NCBI RefSeq assembly: GCF_017876115.1 | Contig: NZ_JAGINO010000022.1 | Span: 1 to 64,000, forward strand | DNA from: Azospirillum picis | GTDB taxonomy: Bacteria; Pseudomonadota; Alphaproteobacteria; Azospirillales; Azospirillaceae | DNA: 64,000 nucleotides | Reading direction: 5' to 3' | In this document: positions 9,982 to 19,472 of the stretch, one piece after another | How the letters are laid out: each line of letters starts with the position of its first letter | Position numbering within the stretch: the first letter of the stretch is position 1 | The notes under the pieces: model-generated | Told to the model about the DNA's origin: nothing | Seen by the model: only the letters and a program-made list of their open reading frames with translations | Database searches by the model: none | Translations under genes and position numbers: made by a program

Positions 9982-10452
9982 ATGACCATCGACGCCACCG
10001 ACCGCAAGATCCTCGCCGCGCTGCAGGCAGACGCCACCCTGTCGCTCGCCGACCTCGGCAGGCAGGTCGGCCTGTCGGCCACCCCCTGCTGGCGCCGTGT
10101 CCAGCGCCTCGAACAGGAGGGCTACATCCGGCGGCGGGTCGCCCTGCTGGACCGCGAGAAGCTTAATGTCGACGTGACGGTCTTCGTCGCGGTGCGGACC
10201 AGCAACCATTCCGCCGAGTGGCTGGAGGAATTCCGCCGGGTCGTCGCCGATATACCCGAGGTGGTCGACCTCTACCGCCTGAGCGGCGAGATCGACTATC
10301 TGCTCCGGGTGGTCATCCCCGACATCAAGGCCTACGACGCCTTCTACCGGAAGCTGATCGGGCGCATCGAGCTTCAGGACGTGTCGTCGATGTTCGCGAT
10401 GGAGGAAATGAAATCGACAACGGAGGTTCCCCTCTCCTACGTGAAGACGTGA
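9982..10452 (+). CDS. Lrp/AsnC family transcriptional regulator
   Basis: A 156-residue regulator: an N-terminal winged helix-turn-helix (MTIDATDRKILAALQADATLS to QVGLSATPCWRRVQRLEQEGYI) and a C-terminal effector-binding RAM domain with GEIDYLLRVVIPDIKAYDAFY. It is divergent from the cysteine desulfhydrase gene across a 150-base gap. In enterobacteria the Lrp-type DecR (YbaO) senses cysteine and controls a cysteine desulfidase, so by analogy this protein probably controls the gene opposite it. ATG 9982 gives the normal family length; the much longer open frame upstream is non-coding. Confidence 0.9.
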   Translation: MTIDATDRKILAALQADATLSLADLGRQVGLSATPCWRRVQRLEQEGYIRRRVALLDREKLNVDVTVFVAVRTSNHSAEWLEEFRRVVADIPEVVDLYRLSGEIDYLLRVVIPDIKAYDAFYRKLIGRIELQDVSSMFAMEEMKSTTEVPLSYVKT

Positions 10453-10730
10453 TCCGGGGCGCTGTCCGCCGCCGTCCGAAGGTTCGATACTGTCGCACGG
10501 CCGCCCTGGGATTTTTTCGCTTTTTCAGCGGAAGCCGCGGCATCGGTCTGGAATGAATTTCCAAATGATCTCCATTCCGAGCGAAAATATTCTTCTCCCG
10601 GGTGCCGGCCTCGGCGCCGGCCTCCGGCCCCGCATTTTTCTTCCGACGAATTTCCCGGCCGCCTGCGTATCAGGAGGGTCAAGGTCGGCCGCATGCCGCC
10701 GACCGGTATGGACAGGATGTGGGTCGAGGG

Positions 10731-12059
10731 ATGAGCGTTCGTTGGAAGCCGGTGGTGACCGGCGTGGTTCTCGCGGGGCTGATCGGCGGCATCGGCTATG
10801 CCGTCCATGACAGGCTGAACGCCCCGGCGGCGACCGCCGGAAGGCCGCCCGGCGCCCCTCCCGGGCCGGGAGCCGCCCGCAGCGCCGTGGTGGCGGTGCA
10901 GGCCGGCACGGTGGCGCGCGAGGACGTGCCGGTCTGGTTCGACGGCATCGGCACCGTCCAGGCCTTCAACACCGTCACCGTGCGCGCCCGCGTCGACGGC
11001 GAGCTCCAGCGCGTCTCGCTGCAGGAGGGGCAGATCGTCAAGGCCGGCGACGTGCTGGCCATCATCGATTCCCGCGCGCTCCAGGCCCAGCTCGCCCAGG
11101 CCGAGGCCAAGAAGGCGCAGGACGAGGCGCAGCTCGCCAACGCCCGCCGCGACCTCGACCGCAACATGAACCTCAAGGAATTCGCGTCGCGCCAGACCGT
11201 GGACACCCAGCGCGCCCTGGTCGCCCAGTACGAGGCGCAGATCCGCGCCGACGAGGCGGCGATCGAGGCGGTGCAGGTCCAGCTTACCTACACCACCATC
11301 ACGGCACCCATCGGCGGCCGCATCGGCCTGCGCAGCGTCGACCAGGGCAATTTCGTGCGGGCCAGCGACCAGACCGGCATCGCCACCATCACCCAGATCC
11401 AGCCGATCGCCGTCCTGTTCACCCTGCCGGAGAAGCAGTTGCCGGCCATCCTCGCCGCGCAGGCCAGGGGGTCGGTGACGGTCGAGGCGCAGGACCGCCA
11501 GGGCCGCCGCGTGATCGACACCGGCACGCTGTCGGTGGTCGACAACCTGATCGACAGCGGCACCGGCACCATCCGCCTGAAGGCGGAGATGCCCAACGAC
11601 CCGCAGAAGCTGTGGCCCGGCCAGTTCGTCAATGTCCGGCTGCTCTCCGACATCCGCCGTGACGCCGTCACCGTCCCGGCCACGGTGGTGCAGCGCGGCC
11701 CTCAGGGCACCTACGCCTACGTCGTCAAGGACGACCTGACGGTGGAGCAGCGCCCGGTCGCCGTGGCGCTGCAGGAGGAGAACCGCGCCGTCATCGAGCA
11801 GGGGCTGACCCCCGGCGAGCGCGTGGTGGTCGACGGGCAGTACCGCCTGCAACCCGGCTCCAAGGTCCGCATCGTCGAGCCGGTGGCCTCCGCCGCCCCG
11901 GTCGGCGCCGATCCGGCCGCCTCTCCAGCCGCCATCCCGCCAGCGACCCAACCCGCCGCCCCGCCCGCCGCCCCGCACCGACGCCCGCCCGGCGCCCAGG
12001 GCGTGCCGGCCGACGCCGCGCCGGCCGACGCCGCGCGGCAGGGACGGCAGCCCTCATGA
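10731..12059 (+). CDS. mdtA: RND efflux periplasmic adaptor, MdtA type
   Basis: A membrane-fusion protein of 442 residues. An N-terminal anchor (about 9-27) is followed by a biotinyl-lipoyl half-motif (GELQRVSLQEGQIVKAGDVLAIID), an alpha-helical hairpin rich in Ala, Gln and Arg, the second lipoyl half (TITAPIGGRIGLRSVDQGNFV) and the beta-barrel and membrane-proximal domains. The last about 60 residues are a Pro/Ala-rich tail. It bridges the inner-membrane pumps encoded next to an outer-membrane channel that is not encoded nearby. ATG 10731 follows CGAGGG closely. The stop overlaps the first pump gene by 4 bases. Confidence 0.9.
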   Translation: MSVRWKPVVTGVVLAGLIGGIGYAVHDRLNAPAATAGRPPGAPPGPGAARSAVVAVQAGTVAREDVPVWFDGIGTVQAFNTVTVRARVDGELQRVSLQEGQIVKAGDVLAIIDSRALQAQLAQAEAKKAQDEAQLANARRDLDRNMNLKEFASRQTVDTQRALVAQYEAQIRADEAAIEAVQVQLTYTTITAPIGGRIGLRSVDQGNFVRASDQTGIATITQIQPIAVLFTLPEKQLPAILAAQARGSVTVEAQDRQGRRVIDTGTLSVVDNLIDSGTGTIRLKAEMPNDPQKLWPGQFVNVRLLSDIRRDAVTVPATVVQRGPQGTYAYVVKDDLTVEQRPVAVALQEENRAVIEQGLTPGERVVVDGQYRLQPGSKVRIVEPVASAAPVGADPAASPAAIPPATQPAAPPAAPHRRPPGAQGVPADAAPADAARQGRQPS

Positions 12060-15000
12060 ACATCTCCGCCCCCTTCATCCTGCGGCCGGTCGCCACCGGC
12101 CTGCTGATGCTGGCGATCGTGCTGCTCGGCCTGCTCGGCTATCGGGCGCTGCCGATCTCCTCGCTGCCGTCGGTCGACTTCCCGACGCTGCGCGTCACCA
12201 CCCAGCTTCCCGGTGCGGCCCCCGACGTCATGGCCTCCTCGGTCACCGCGCCGCTGGAACGGCAGCTCGGGCAGATCGCCGGCATCTCCTCGATGATCTC
12301 GACCAGCTCCTTCGGGCTGTCGGTCATCACCATCCAGTTCGACCTCAGCCGCGACATCGACGCGGCCAGCCAGGACGTCCAGTCGGCGATCAGCGCCGCC
12401 TCCGGCACCCTGCCGAAGGGGCTGCCGAACCCGCCGGTCTACGACAAGGTCAACCCGGCCGACACCCCGGTCATGGTGCTGGCGCTGAGTTCCGACAGCC
12501 TGCGGCTGGAGACCGTCAGCGACGCCGCCGACACGCTGCTGGCCCAGAAGCTGAGCCAGGTCGAGGGCGTCGGCTATGTCGGGATCGAGGGCGGCCTGCG
12601 CCCGGCCGTGCGGGTGCAGGTCAACCCGGCCGCGGTGGCCGGGCTGGGGCTGACGCTGGAGGATGTGCGGACCACCATCACCCAGGCCAACGTCAATGCC
12701 CCCAAGGGCAGCTTCGACGGTCCCCGCCAGTCCTGGTCGATCGGCGTCAACGACCAGATCTCGACGGCCGCCGCCTACCGCCCGATCATCGTCGCCTACA
12801 AGAACGGCGGGCCGGTGCGGCTGTCCGACATCGGCACCGTCGTCGATTCGGTGGAGAACAGCCGCCTCGCCGCCTGGCATGACGGCAAGCCGGCGGTGCT
12901 GCTGAACGTGCTGCGCCAGCCCGGCGCCAACATCATCGACACGGTCGACCGCATCCGCCGGCTGCTGCCGTCGCTGGAATCGACGCTGCCGCCGCAGATC
13001 CACATGGCGGTGCTGACTGACCGCACCGAGACGATCCGCGCCTCGGTGCTCGACGTGCAGAAGACGCTGGTGCTCACCGCCGGGCTGGTGGTGATGGTGA
13101 TCTTCCTGTTCCTGCGCAAGGCGTGGGCCACGGTGATCCCGGCGGCGGCGCTGCCGCTGTCGCTGATCGGCACCTTCGGCATCATGTCGCTGTGCGGCTT
13201 CAGCCTGGACAACCTGTCGCTGATGGCGCTGACCATCGCCTCCGGCTTCGTCGTCGACGACGCCATCGTGATGATCGAGAACATCGTCCGCTACATCGAG
13301 AAGGGCGAGAAGCCGCTGGCGGCGGCGCTGAAGGGGGCGCGGCAGATCGGCTTCACCGTCATCTCGCTGACGCTGTCGCTGATCGCCGTCTTCATCCCGC
13401 TGCTGTTCATGGGCGGCGTGGTCGGCCGGCTGTTCCGCGAGTTCGCCATCACGCTGTCGATCGCCGTCCTGGTGTCGGCGGTGATCTCGCTGACGCTGAC
13501 GCCGATGATGTGCGCCCGCCTGCTGAAGCCGGAGGCGGAGAGCCGGCCGAACGGCCTCTTCCGCTGGACCGAGCGCGGCTTCGACGCGCTGCTGAACAGC
13601 TATGCCGCCTCGCTGCGCGTCGTGCTGCGCCACCAGCCGGCGACCCTGATGGTCACCGTCGCCACCCTGGCCGCCACCCTCTACCTCTACGACGTGGTGC
13701 CGAAGGGCTTCCTGCCGCAGCAGGACACCGGCGTCATCATCGGCGTGACCGACGCCGCCCCCTCCATCTCGGTCAAGGCGATGGCGGAGCGCCAGCGCGA
13801 GGTGGCGGAGATCGTGCGCCGCGACCCCGACGTCGCCGGGGTGGCGAGCTTCGTCGGCACCGGCACGGTGAACCCGACCAACAACGCCGGCAGCCTGACC
13901 ATCGCGCTCAAGCCGCGCGACCGGCGGAGCTCCTCGGCGGAGGAGATCATCGCCCGCCTGCGCGAGGCCACCTCCGGGCTGAAGGGGGTGTCGCTGTTCA
14001 TGCAGGCGGTGCAGGACGTCCAGATCGACAGCCGGGTCAGCCGCACCCAGTACCAGTACGTCCTCCAGGACGCCGACCCGCAGGAGCTGGAGGCCTGGAC
14101 GCCGCGCCTGCTGGCGGCGCTGCGCGCCCGCCCGGAGCTGACCGACGTCGCCACCGACCAGCAGCCGGACGGGCTGCAGGTCTACCTGACCATCGACCGC
14201 GACGCGGCGTCCCGCCTGCACGTGCTGCCGCAGGCGATCGACGACACCCTCTACGACGCCTTCGGCCAGCGCCAGGTCTCGACCATCTACACCCAGACCA
14301 ACCAGTACCGGGTGATCCTGGAGGTCGAGCCGTCCTTCCAGATGGACCCGGAGTCGCTGTCGAAGATCTACGTGAAGAGCAGCGCCGGCGGCGTGGTGCC
14401 GCTGGACGCGCTGGTGACGGTGGAGCGCAAGACCGCCCCGCTGGTCATCACCCACCAGGGCCAGTTCCCGTCGGTCACCCTGTCCTTCAACGTCGCCCAG
14501 GGCGTGTCGCTCGGCCATGCGGTGGCGGCGATCGGCGAGGCGCGCGAGAGCATCGGCATGCCCGCCACCGCGACCGCCCGCTTCGCCGGGACGGCGGCGG
14601 AGTTCCGCTCGTCGCTGGAGACCCAGCCCTGGCTGATCCTGGCTGCGGTGGTGGCCGTCTACATCGTGCTCGGCGTGCTGTACGAGAGCACGATCCACCC
14701 CGTCACCATCCTGTCGACCCTGCCGTCGGCCGGCATCGGCGCCCTGCTGGCGCTGATGGCCACCGGGCACGACCTGTCGCTGATCGCGCTGGTCGGCATC
14801 GTGCTGCTGATCGGCATCGTCAAGAAGAACGCCATCATGATGATCGACTTCGCCCTGGAGGCGGAGCGGCACCAGGGCATGGCGCCCGAGCGCTCGATCT
14901 ACGAGGCGTCGCTGCTGCGCTTCCGGCCGATCATGATGACCACCATGGCGGCCCTGCTCGGCGCCCTGCCGCTGGCGCTGGAGCACGGCACGGGGTCGGA

Positions 15001-15217
15001 GCTGCGCCGGCCGATGGGCATCGCCATCGTCGGCGGCCTGCTGCTGAGCCAGGTGCTGACGCTCTACACCACGCCGGTGGTCTATCTCTACATGGACCGG
15101 CTGGGGCGGTTCCTGCGCCCGCAGCGGCGGCGGTCGGCGCCGCTGCCGGACAATGGACTGCCGGACAATGGACTGCCGGACAACGGCCGGTCCCCCGGCC
15201 GGGCGGCGGCGGAGTAG
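12056..15217 (+). CDS. mdtB: RND multidrug efflux permease, MdtB type
   Basis: An inner-membrane proton/drug antiporter of 1053 residues with full HAE1-family architecture: a TM segment at the N-terminus (FILRPVATGLLMLAIVLLG), a large periplasmic pore domain, and the TM4 aspartate pair in SGFVVDDAIVMIENI that carries the proton relay. The second half repeats this plan and ends with LIGIVKKNAIMMIDFALE. Two consecutive full-length permease genes after one adaptor are the MdtABC arrangement, in which B and C form a mixed trimer. The C-terminal tail holds three tandem copies of LPDNG. Confidence 0.93.
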   Translation: MNISAPFILRPVATGLLMLAIVLLGLLGYRALPISSLPSVDFPTLRVTTQLPGAAPDVMASSVTAPLERQLGQIAGISSMISTSSFGLSVITIQFDLSRDIDAASQDVQSAISAASGTLPKGLPNPPVYDKVNPADTPVMVLALSSDSLRLETVSDAADTLLAQKLSQVEGVGYVGIEGGLRPAVRVQVNPAAVAGLGLTLEDVRTTITQANVNAPKGSFDGPRQSWSIGVNDQISTAAAYRPIIVAYKNGGPVRLSDIGTVVDSVENSRLAAWHDGKPAVLLNVLRQPGANIIDTVDRIRRLLPSLESTLPPQIHMAVLTDRTETIRASVLDVQKTLVLTAGLVVMVIFLFLRKAWATVIPAAALPLSLIGTFGIMSLCGFSLDNLSLMALTIASGFVVDDAIVMIENIVRYIEKGEKPLAAALKGARQIGFTVISLTLSLIAVFIPLLFMGGVVGRLFREFAITLSIAVLVSAVISLTLTPMMCARLLKPEAESRPNGLFRWTERGFDALLNSYAASLRVVLRHQPATLMVTVATLAATLYLYDVVPKGFLPQQDTGVIIGVTDAAPSISVKAMAERQREVAEIVRRDPDVAGVASFVGTGTVNPTNNAGSLTIALKPRDRRSSSAEEIIARLREATSGLKGVSLFMQAVQDVQIDSRVSRTQYQYVLQDADPQELEAWTPRLLAALRARPELTDVATDQQPDGLQVYLTIDRDAASRLHVLPQAIDDTLYDAFGQRQVSTIYTQTNQYRVILEVEPSFQMDPESLSKIYVKSSAGGVVPLDALVTVERKTAPLVITHQGQFPSVTLSFNVAQGVSLGHAVAAIGEARESIGMPATATARFAGTAAEFRSSLETQPWLILAAVVAVYIVLGVLYESTIHPVTILSTLPSAGIGALLALMATGHDLSLIALVGIVLLIGIVKKNAIMMIDFALEAERHQGMAPERSIYEASLLRFRPIMMTTMAALLGALPLALEHGTGSELRRPMGIAIVGGLLLSQVLTLYTTPVVYLYMDRLGRFLRPQRRRSAPLPDNGLPDNGLPDNGRSPGRAAAE
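15143..15187 (+). repeat. Three tandem 15-base repeats in the mdtB tail
   Basis: CTGCCGGACAATGGA occurs at 15143-15157 and 15158-15172, with a slightly changed third copy at 15173-15187, encoding LPDNG three times. It lies in the cytoplasmic C-terminal tail beyond the last membrane helix, where length change would be tolerated. Confidence 0.9.
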
Positions 15218-15223
15218 CCGGCG

Positions 15224-18200
15224 ATGGCGCTGCCCCTCCCCTCGCTGTCCAACCCCTTCATCCGGCGGCCGGTCGGCACCTCGCTGCTGATGCTCGGCCT
15301 GATGATCCTCGGCCTGGTGGCCTACCGCTTCCTTCCGGTGGCGCCGCTGCCGCAGGTCGAGTTCCCGACCATCGTCGTCACCGCCTCCCTGCCCGGCGCC
15401 AGCCCGGACACCATGGCGGCGTCGGTGGCCACGCCGCTGGAGCGGCGGTTGTCGCGCATCGCCGGCATCTCGGAGATGACGTCGAACAGCAAGCTCGGCA
15501 GCACGTCCGTCGTGGTGCAGTTCGACCTCGACCGCGACGTCGAGACGGCGGCGCGCGATGTCCAGGCCGCGATCAACGCCGCCGGCGGCGACCTGCCGGC
15601 CGACCTGCCGAACCCGCCGACCCTGAGGCGCATCAACCCGGCCGACGCGCCGGTGATGACGCTGGCCATGACCTCGACCACGCTCGATCCGGCGGAGCTC
15701 TACACGCTGGCCGACACCATCATCGGCCAGCGGCTGAGCCAGATCGAGGGGGTGGCCCAGGTTTCGATCAACGGGGCGGAGAAGACCGCCGTCCGCGTGC
15801 GGGTGAACGCCGCGGCGGCCGCCAACATGGGCGTCAGCCTGGAAACCATCCGCAGCGCCATCTCCCAGGCCAACGCCAACGGTCCCAAGGGCAGCTTCGA
15901 CGGCGCCGCGCAGTCCTGGTCGATCGGCGCCAGCGACCAGCTCTTCGGCGCCGACGCCTACCGCCGGCTGATCGTCACCGAGAAGAACGGCGCCACCATC
16001 CGGCTCGGCGACGTCGCCGAGGTGGTGGAGGCCCCGGAGAACAGCCGCACCGCCGCCTGGCAGGACGGCCAGCGCGCCGTCCTCATCAACATCCAGAAGC
16101 AGCCCGGCTCCAACGTGGTGGAGACGGTGGACCGCATCCGCGCCGAGCTGCCGACGCTGCGCGGCTGGATGCCGCCGGGGGTGCAGCTCTCCGTGCGCAC
16201 CGACCGCACCCCGACCATCCGCGCCTCCATCGACGACGTGCAGAAGACGCTCGCCATCACCGTGGCACTGGTCGTGATGGTGATGGCGCTGTTCCTGCGC
16301 CGGCTGTGGGCCACCCTGATCCCGGCGGCCTCGGTGCCACTGTCGCTGGCCGGCACCTTCGCCGTGATGTGGACGGTCGGCTACAGCCTGGACAACTTCT
16401 CGCTGATGGCCCTGACCATCTCGGTCGGCTTCGTGGTCGACGACGCCATCGTCGTCATCGAGAACATCGTCCGCCACATCGAGCGCGGGGCGACGCCGTT
16501 CGAGGCGGCGGTGAAGGGGACGCGGCAGGTCGCCTTCACCGTGGTGTCGATCAGCCTGTCGCTGGTCGCCGTCTTCATCCCGATCCTGTTCATGGGCGGC
16601 ATCCAGGGCCGGCTGTTCCGCGAGTTCGCGGTGGTGCTGGCGGTGGCCATCGCCGTCTCGGCCGCGGTGTCGCTGACGCTGACGCCGATGATGTGCGCCC
16701 ACCTGCTGGAGCCGGAGGGGGAGCGCAAGCTCCCCGGCCGGGCCGCCCGGGCGCTGCAGTGGCTCGGCGACCGGCTGTTCGGGCTCTATGCCGACGGGCT
16801 GGACTGGGTGCTGGCCCACCGCCGGACCATGCTGGCGGTGACCGTGGCGATCGCCGGCGGCACCGTCTGGCTCTACGGGCAGGTGCCGAAGGGCTTCGTG
16901 CCGCAGCAGGACACCGGGCTGCTGATGGGGTTCAGCGACCCGCCGCCCGACATCTCCTTCCGGGCGATGGTGACGCGCCAGCGTGCGCTGCAGGACGCGG
17001 TCGCCGGCGACCCGTCGGTGGAGAGCGTCGGCGGCACCATCGGCGGCGGCGGGCCGGGCGGCAGCTATTCCGGCCAGATCTACATCGCGCTGAAGCCGCG
17101 GTCGGAGCGGCCGGACCTGCAGACCGTCACCCAGCAGCTCCGCCAGCGCGCCGCCCGCGTGCCGGGGGTGCAGCTCTACCTGATGCCGGTGCAGGACATC
17201 CGCTCCGGCGGCTTCCAGGGCCGCAGCCAGTACCGCTACTCGCTCCAGGACAGCGACATCGGCGCGCTCAACGAGTGGGCGCCGAAGCTGGTCGACAAGA
17301 TGCGCACCCTGCCGGAGCTGGTCGACGTCGCCAACGACCGCCAGAACGGCGGCATCCAGGCCAACGTGATCGTCGACCGCGACGCCGCCTCGCGCCTGGG
17401 GGTGTCGCTGAGCGGGCTGGAATCGACGCTGTACGACGCCTTCGGCCAGCGGCAGGTCTCGACCATGTACCTGATGCAGAACCAGCACAAGGTGGTGCTG
17501 GAGGTCGACCCGAAGGAGGCGCTCGGCCCCGACGACCTCAAGCGCATCCATGTGCCGGGGCGCGACGGCATGGTGCCGCTGTCGGCGGTGTCCCAGGTCG
17601 TCATCGGCAACCAGGCATCCAGCATCCAGCACCAGAGCGGCTTTCCGGTCGCCAACCTGACCTTCGACCTCGCCCCCGGCGTCTCGCTGTCGCAGGCGAC
17701 CGAGGTGATCCAGCGGGCGTCCGAGGACATCGGCATGCCGGCCAGCATCCGCGCCGGCTTCCAGGGCGACGCGAAGGCCTTCCAGGACTCCTCGTCCAGC
17801 CAGCCGCTGCTGATCCTGGCGGCGCTGATCACCATCTACATCGTGCTCGGCGTGCTGTACGAGAGCCTGATCCACCCGCTGACCATCCTGTCGACCCTGC
17901 CGTCGGCCGGGCTCGGCGCGCTGATCGCGCTGGTCGTCACCGGCTACGACCTGTCGGTCGTGGCGCTGATCGGCATCATCCTGCTGATCGGCATCGTCAA
18001 GAAGAACGCCATCATGATGATCGACTTCGCCCTGGAGGCGGAGCGGACGCGCGGCCTGCCGCCGCTGGAGGCGATCCGCGAGGCCGGGCTGGTGCGCTTC
18101 CGCCCGATCATGATGACGACGATGGCGGCGGTGCTGGGAGCGGTGCCGCTGGCCGTCGACTATGGCACCGGCGGCGAGATCCGCCGGCCCCTCGGCATCG

Positions 18201-18364
18201 CCATCATCGGCGGCCTGCTGGTCAGCCAGATGCTGACGCTCTACACCACGCCGGTGGTCTACCTGACGCTGGAGCGGCTGGCCGTGCGGCGCCGGCGGCG
18301 CCACGCCCTGACCGCCCCCGGCACCGCCCCCGGCAGCGCCCCCGGCGCCACTCCGGCGGAATAG
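15224..18364 (+). CDS. mdtC: RND multidrug efflux permease, MdtC type
   Basis: The second RND pump protein, 1046 residues, starting 6 bases after mdtB. It has the same hallmarks: FIRRPVGTSLLMLGLMILG at the N-terminus, the TM4 aspartates in VGFVVDDAIVVIENI, the DAFGQRQVSTMY docking-domain segment and LIGIVKKNAIMMIDFALE late in the protein. The two permeases are clearly paralogous. In characterised MdtBC pumps one subunit binds substrate and the other mainly moves protons. The sigma-factor gene follows after 12 bases, so regulator and pump probably share a transcript. Confidence 0.93.
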   Translation: MALPLPSLSNPFIRRPVGTSLLMLGLMILGLVAYRFLPVAPLPQVEFPTIVVTASLPGASPDTMAASVATPLERRLSRIAGISEMTSNSKLGSTSVVVQFDLDRDVETAARDVQAAINAAGGDLPADLPNPPTLRRINPADAPVMTLAMTSTTLDPAELYTLADTIIGQRLSQIEGVAQVSINGAEKTAVRVRVNAAAAANMGVSLETIRSAISQANANGPKGSFDGAAQSWSIGASDQLFGADAYRRLIVTEKNGATIRLGDVAEVVEAPENSRTAAWQDGQRAVLINIQKQPGSNVVETVDRIRAELPTLRGWMPPGVQLSVRTDRTPTIRASIDDVQKTLAITVALVVMVMALFLRRLWATLIPAASVPLSLAGTFAVMWTVGYSLDNFSLMALTISVGFVVDDAIVVIENIVRHIERGATPFEAAVKGTRQVAFTVVSISLSLVAVFIPILFMGGIQGRLFREFAVVLAVAIAVSAAVSLTLTPMMCAHLLEPEGERKLPGRAARALQWLGDRLFGLYADGLDWVLAHRRTMLAVTVAIAGGTVWLYGQVPKGFVPQQDTGLLMGFSDPPPDISFRAMVTRQRALQDAVAGDPSVESVGGTIGGGGPGGSYSGQIYIALKPRSERPDLQTVTQQLRQRAARVPGVQLYLMPVQDIRSGGFQGRSQYRYSLQDSDIGALNEWAPKLVDKMRTLPELVDVANDRQNGGIQANVIVDRDAASRLGVSLSGLESTLYDAFGQRQVSTMYLMQNQHKVVLEVDPKEALGPDDLKRIHVPGRDGMVPLSAVSQVVIGNQASSIQHQSGFPVANLTFDLAPGVSLSQATEVIQRASEDIGMPASIRAGFQGDAKAFQDSSSSQPLLILAALITIYIVLGVLYESLIHPLTILSTLPSAGLGALIALVVTGYDLSVVALIGIILLIGIVKKNAIMMIDFALEAERTRGLPPLEAIREAGLVRFRPIMMTTMAAVLGAVPLAVDYGTGGEIRRPLGIAIIGGLLVSQMLTLYTTPVVYLTLERLAVRRRRRHALTAPGTAPGSAPGATPAE

Positions 18365-18376
18365 CGGGAGGCGGCG

Positions 18377-19033
18377 ATGGACGGCGGAACCCTCGCGGCC
18401 GGGCGGCTGTGGCACCGGTGGCACTGGCGGCCCCGGGGGCTGTTGGGCATAGTTCTGGTCCACGGCGGGCATGGGGCGTTTTTGAGCGGGGACGGCGACA
18501 GCGACGGCGAGCTGATGGCGCGGGTGGCCGGCGGCGACGCCGCCGCCTTCGACCGGCTGGCCGCCCGCCACATGCGGCGCGCCGTGGCGCTGGCGCAGCG
18601 GATGACCGGCAACCCCTCCGACGCCGACGAGATCGCGCAGGAGGCGTTCCTCAGGGTCTGGCAGCATGCCGGCCGCTGGGACGCGGCGCGGGCGGCCTTC
18701 ACCACCTGGCTCTACCGCATCGTGATGAACCTTGCCATCGACCGCGGCCGCCGGCCGGGCTGGTCGCCGCTGGAGGCGGCCGGCGACCCGGTGGACGAGA
18801 GCGCCGACCCGCTCGCCCGCATCGCCGAGCGCGAGACCGCCGCGCGGGTCAACCAGGCGCTCGCCGCCCTGCCCGACCGCCAGCGCGCCGCCGTGGTGCT
18901 GTTCCACCAGGAGGGGCTGAGCCTGCGCCAGGCCTCCGAGATCCTGGCGATGAGCGAGAGCGCCTTCGCCTCGCTGCTGGCGCGGGCGCGGGGGGCGCTG
19001 AAGACGGCGCTGGCCGCCGAGAAGACCGCGTGA
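18377..19033 (+). CDS. ECF-type RNA polymerase sigma factor
   Basis: A group 4 sigma factor. Region 2 runs from ELMARVAGGDAAAFDRLA to DADEIAQEAFLRVWQHA and WLYRIVMNLAIDRGR. Region 4 is ALAALPDRQRAAVVLFHQEGLSLRQASEILAMSESAFASLLARARGAL, a clear helix-turn-helix. From ATG 18377, preceded by GGGAGG, it is 218 residues. About 40 N-terminal residues lie outside the sigma fold, so a TTG start near 18482 is possible. With the two genes that follow it forms a sigma/anti-sigma/sensor set like cnrHYX, attached to an efflux operon. Confidence 0.9.
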   Translation: MDGGTLAAGRLWHRWHWRPRGLLGIVLVHGGHGAFLSGDGDSDGELMARVAGGDAAAFDRLAARHMRRAVALAQRMTGNPSDADEIAQEAFLRVWQHAGRWDAARAAFTTWLYRIVMNLAIDRGRRPGWSPLEAAGDPVDESADPLARIAERETAARVNQALAALPDRQRAAVVLFHQEGLSLRQASEILAMSESAFASLLARARGALKTALAAEKTA

Positions 19034-19043
19034 GGGGGGGATC

Positions 19044-19472
19044 ATGACCGACGAGGACTTCCTTCGTCACCTTGACGAGCATGGCGCGGAGCCGGAACGC
19101 TGGCCGCCGGAGCTGCGGGCCGCCGCGGATGCGGTGCTGGCCCGCTCCCCCGCCCTGCGGGCGGCGCGGGAGGAGGCGCTGTCCTTCGACCGGCTGCTCG
19201 CCGGCCCCCCCCCGCCGACGGTGGAGGAGGCGCGCGTCGCCCGGCTTCTGGCGGCGGTGGGGACCGCCGCCCGCCGCACGCCGCAGGACACGCTGGTGAT
19301 GCTTCTTCTCGGGCGGATGCCGCGGCGGCTGGCGGCCGGGCTGGGTGCCGCGCTGCTGGCGCTGGGCTGGCTCGCCGGCAGCATGGCGGTTCCGGCACCC
19401 GCGCCGCGCGGCCAGGAGGTGGCGCTGCTGGGCGACGAGGTCGCCACCCTGTTCGACGGAGAGTCCCGATGA
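19044..19472 (+). CDS. Candidate membrane-bound anti-sigma factor
   Basis: A 142-residue protein with an Arg/Glu/Ala-rich cytoplasmic N-terminal part (about 95 residues, beginning MTDEDFLRHLDEHGAEPERW) and one membrane helix (GLGAALLALGWLAGSMAV). A short periplasmic tail follows. No zinc-binding ZAS motif is visible. Its topology, position after the sigma factor (10-base gap) and 4-base overlap with the sensor-like gene support an anti-sigma role resembling CnrY. The role is inferred from context; the family itself is not recognised. Confidence 0.72.
   Translation: MTDEDFLRHLDEHGAEPERWPPELRAAADAVLARSPALRAAREEALSFDRLLAGPPPPTVEEARVARLLAAVGTAARRTPQDTLVMLLLGRMPRRLAAGLGAALLALGWLAGSMAVPAPAPRGQEVALLGDEVATLFDGESR

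Noticed and set aside
11717..19045. A minus-strand frame open for over 2400 codons opposite the RND operon
   Set aside because: The plus strand encodes three clear RND proteins and a sigma factor here. At about 70% G+C stop codons are rare on the opposite strand, and the translation is low-complexity His/Arg/Gly-rich sequence with no motifs.
13123..19047. A second plus-strand frame open for nearly 2000 codons inside mdtB and mdtC
   Set aside because: It is Arg/Ala/Gly-rich, has no domain pattern and overlaps well-defined genes in another frame.
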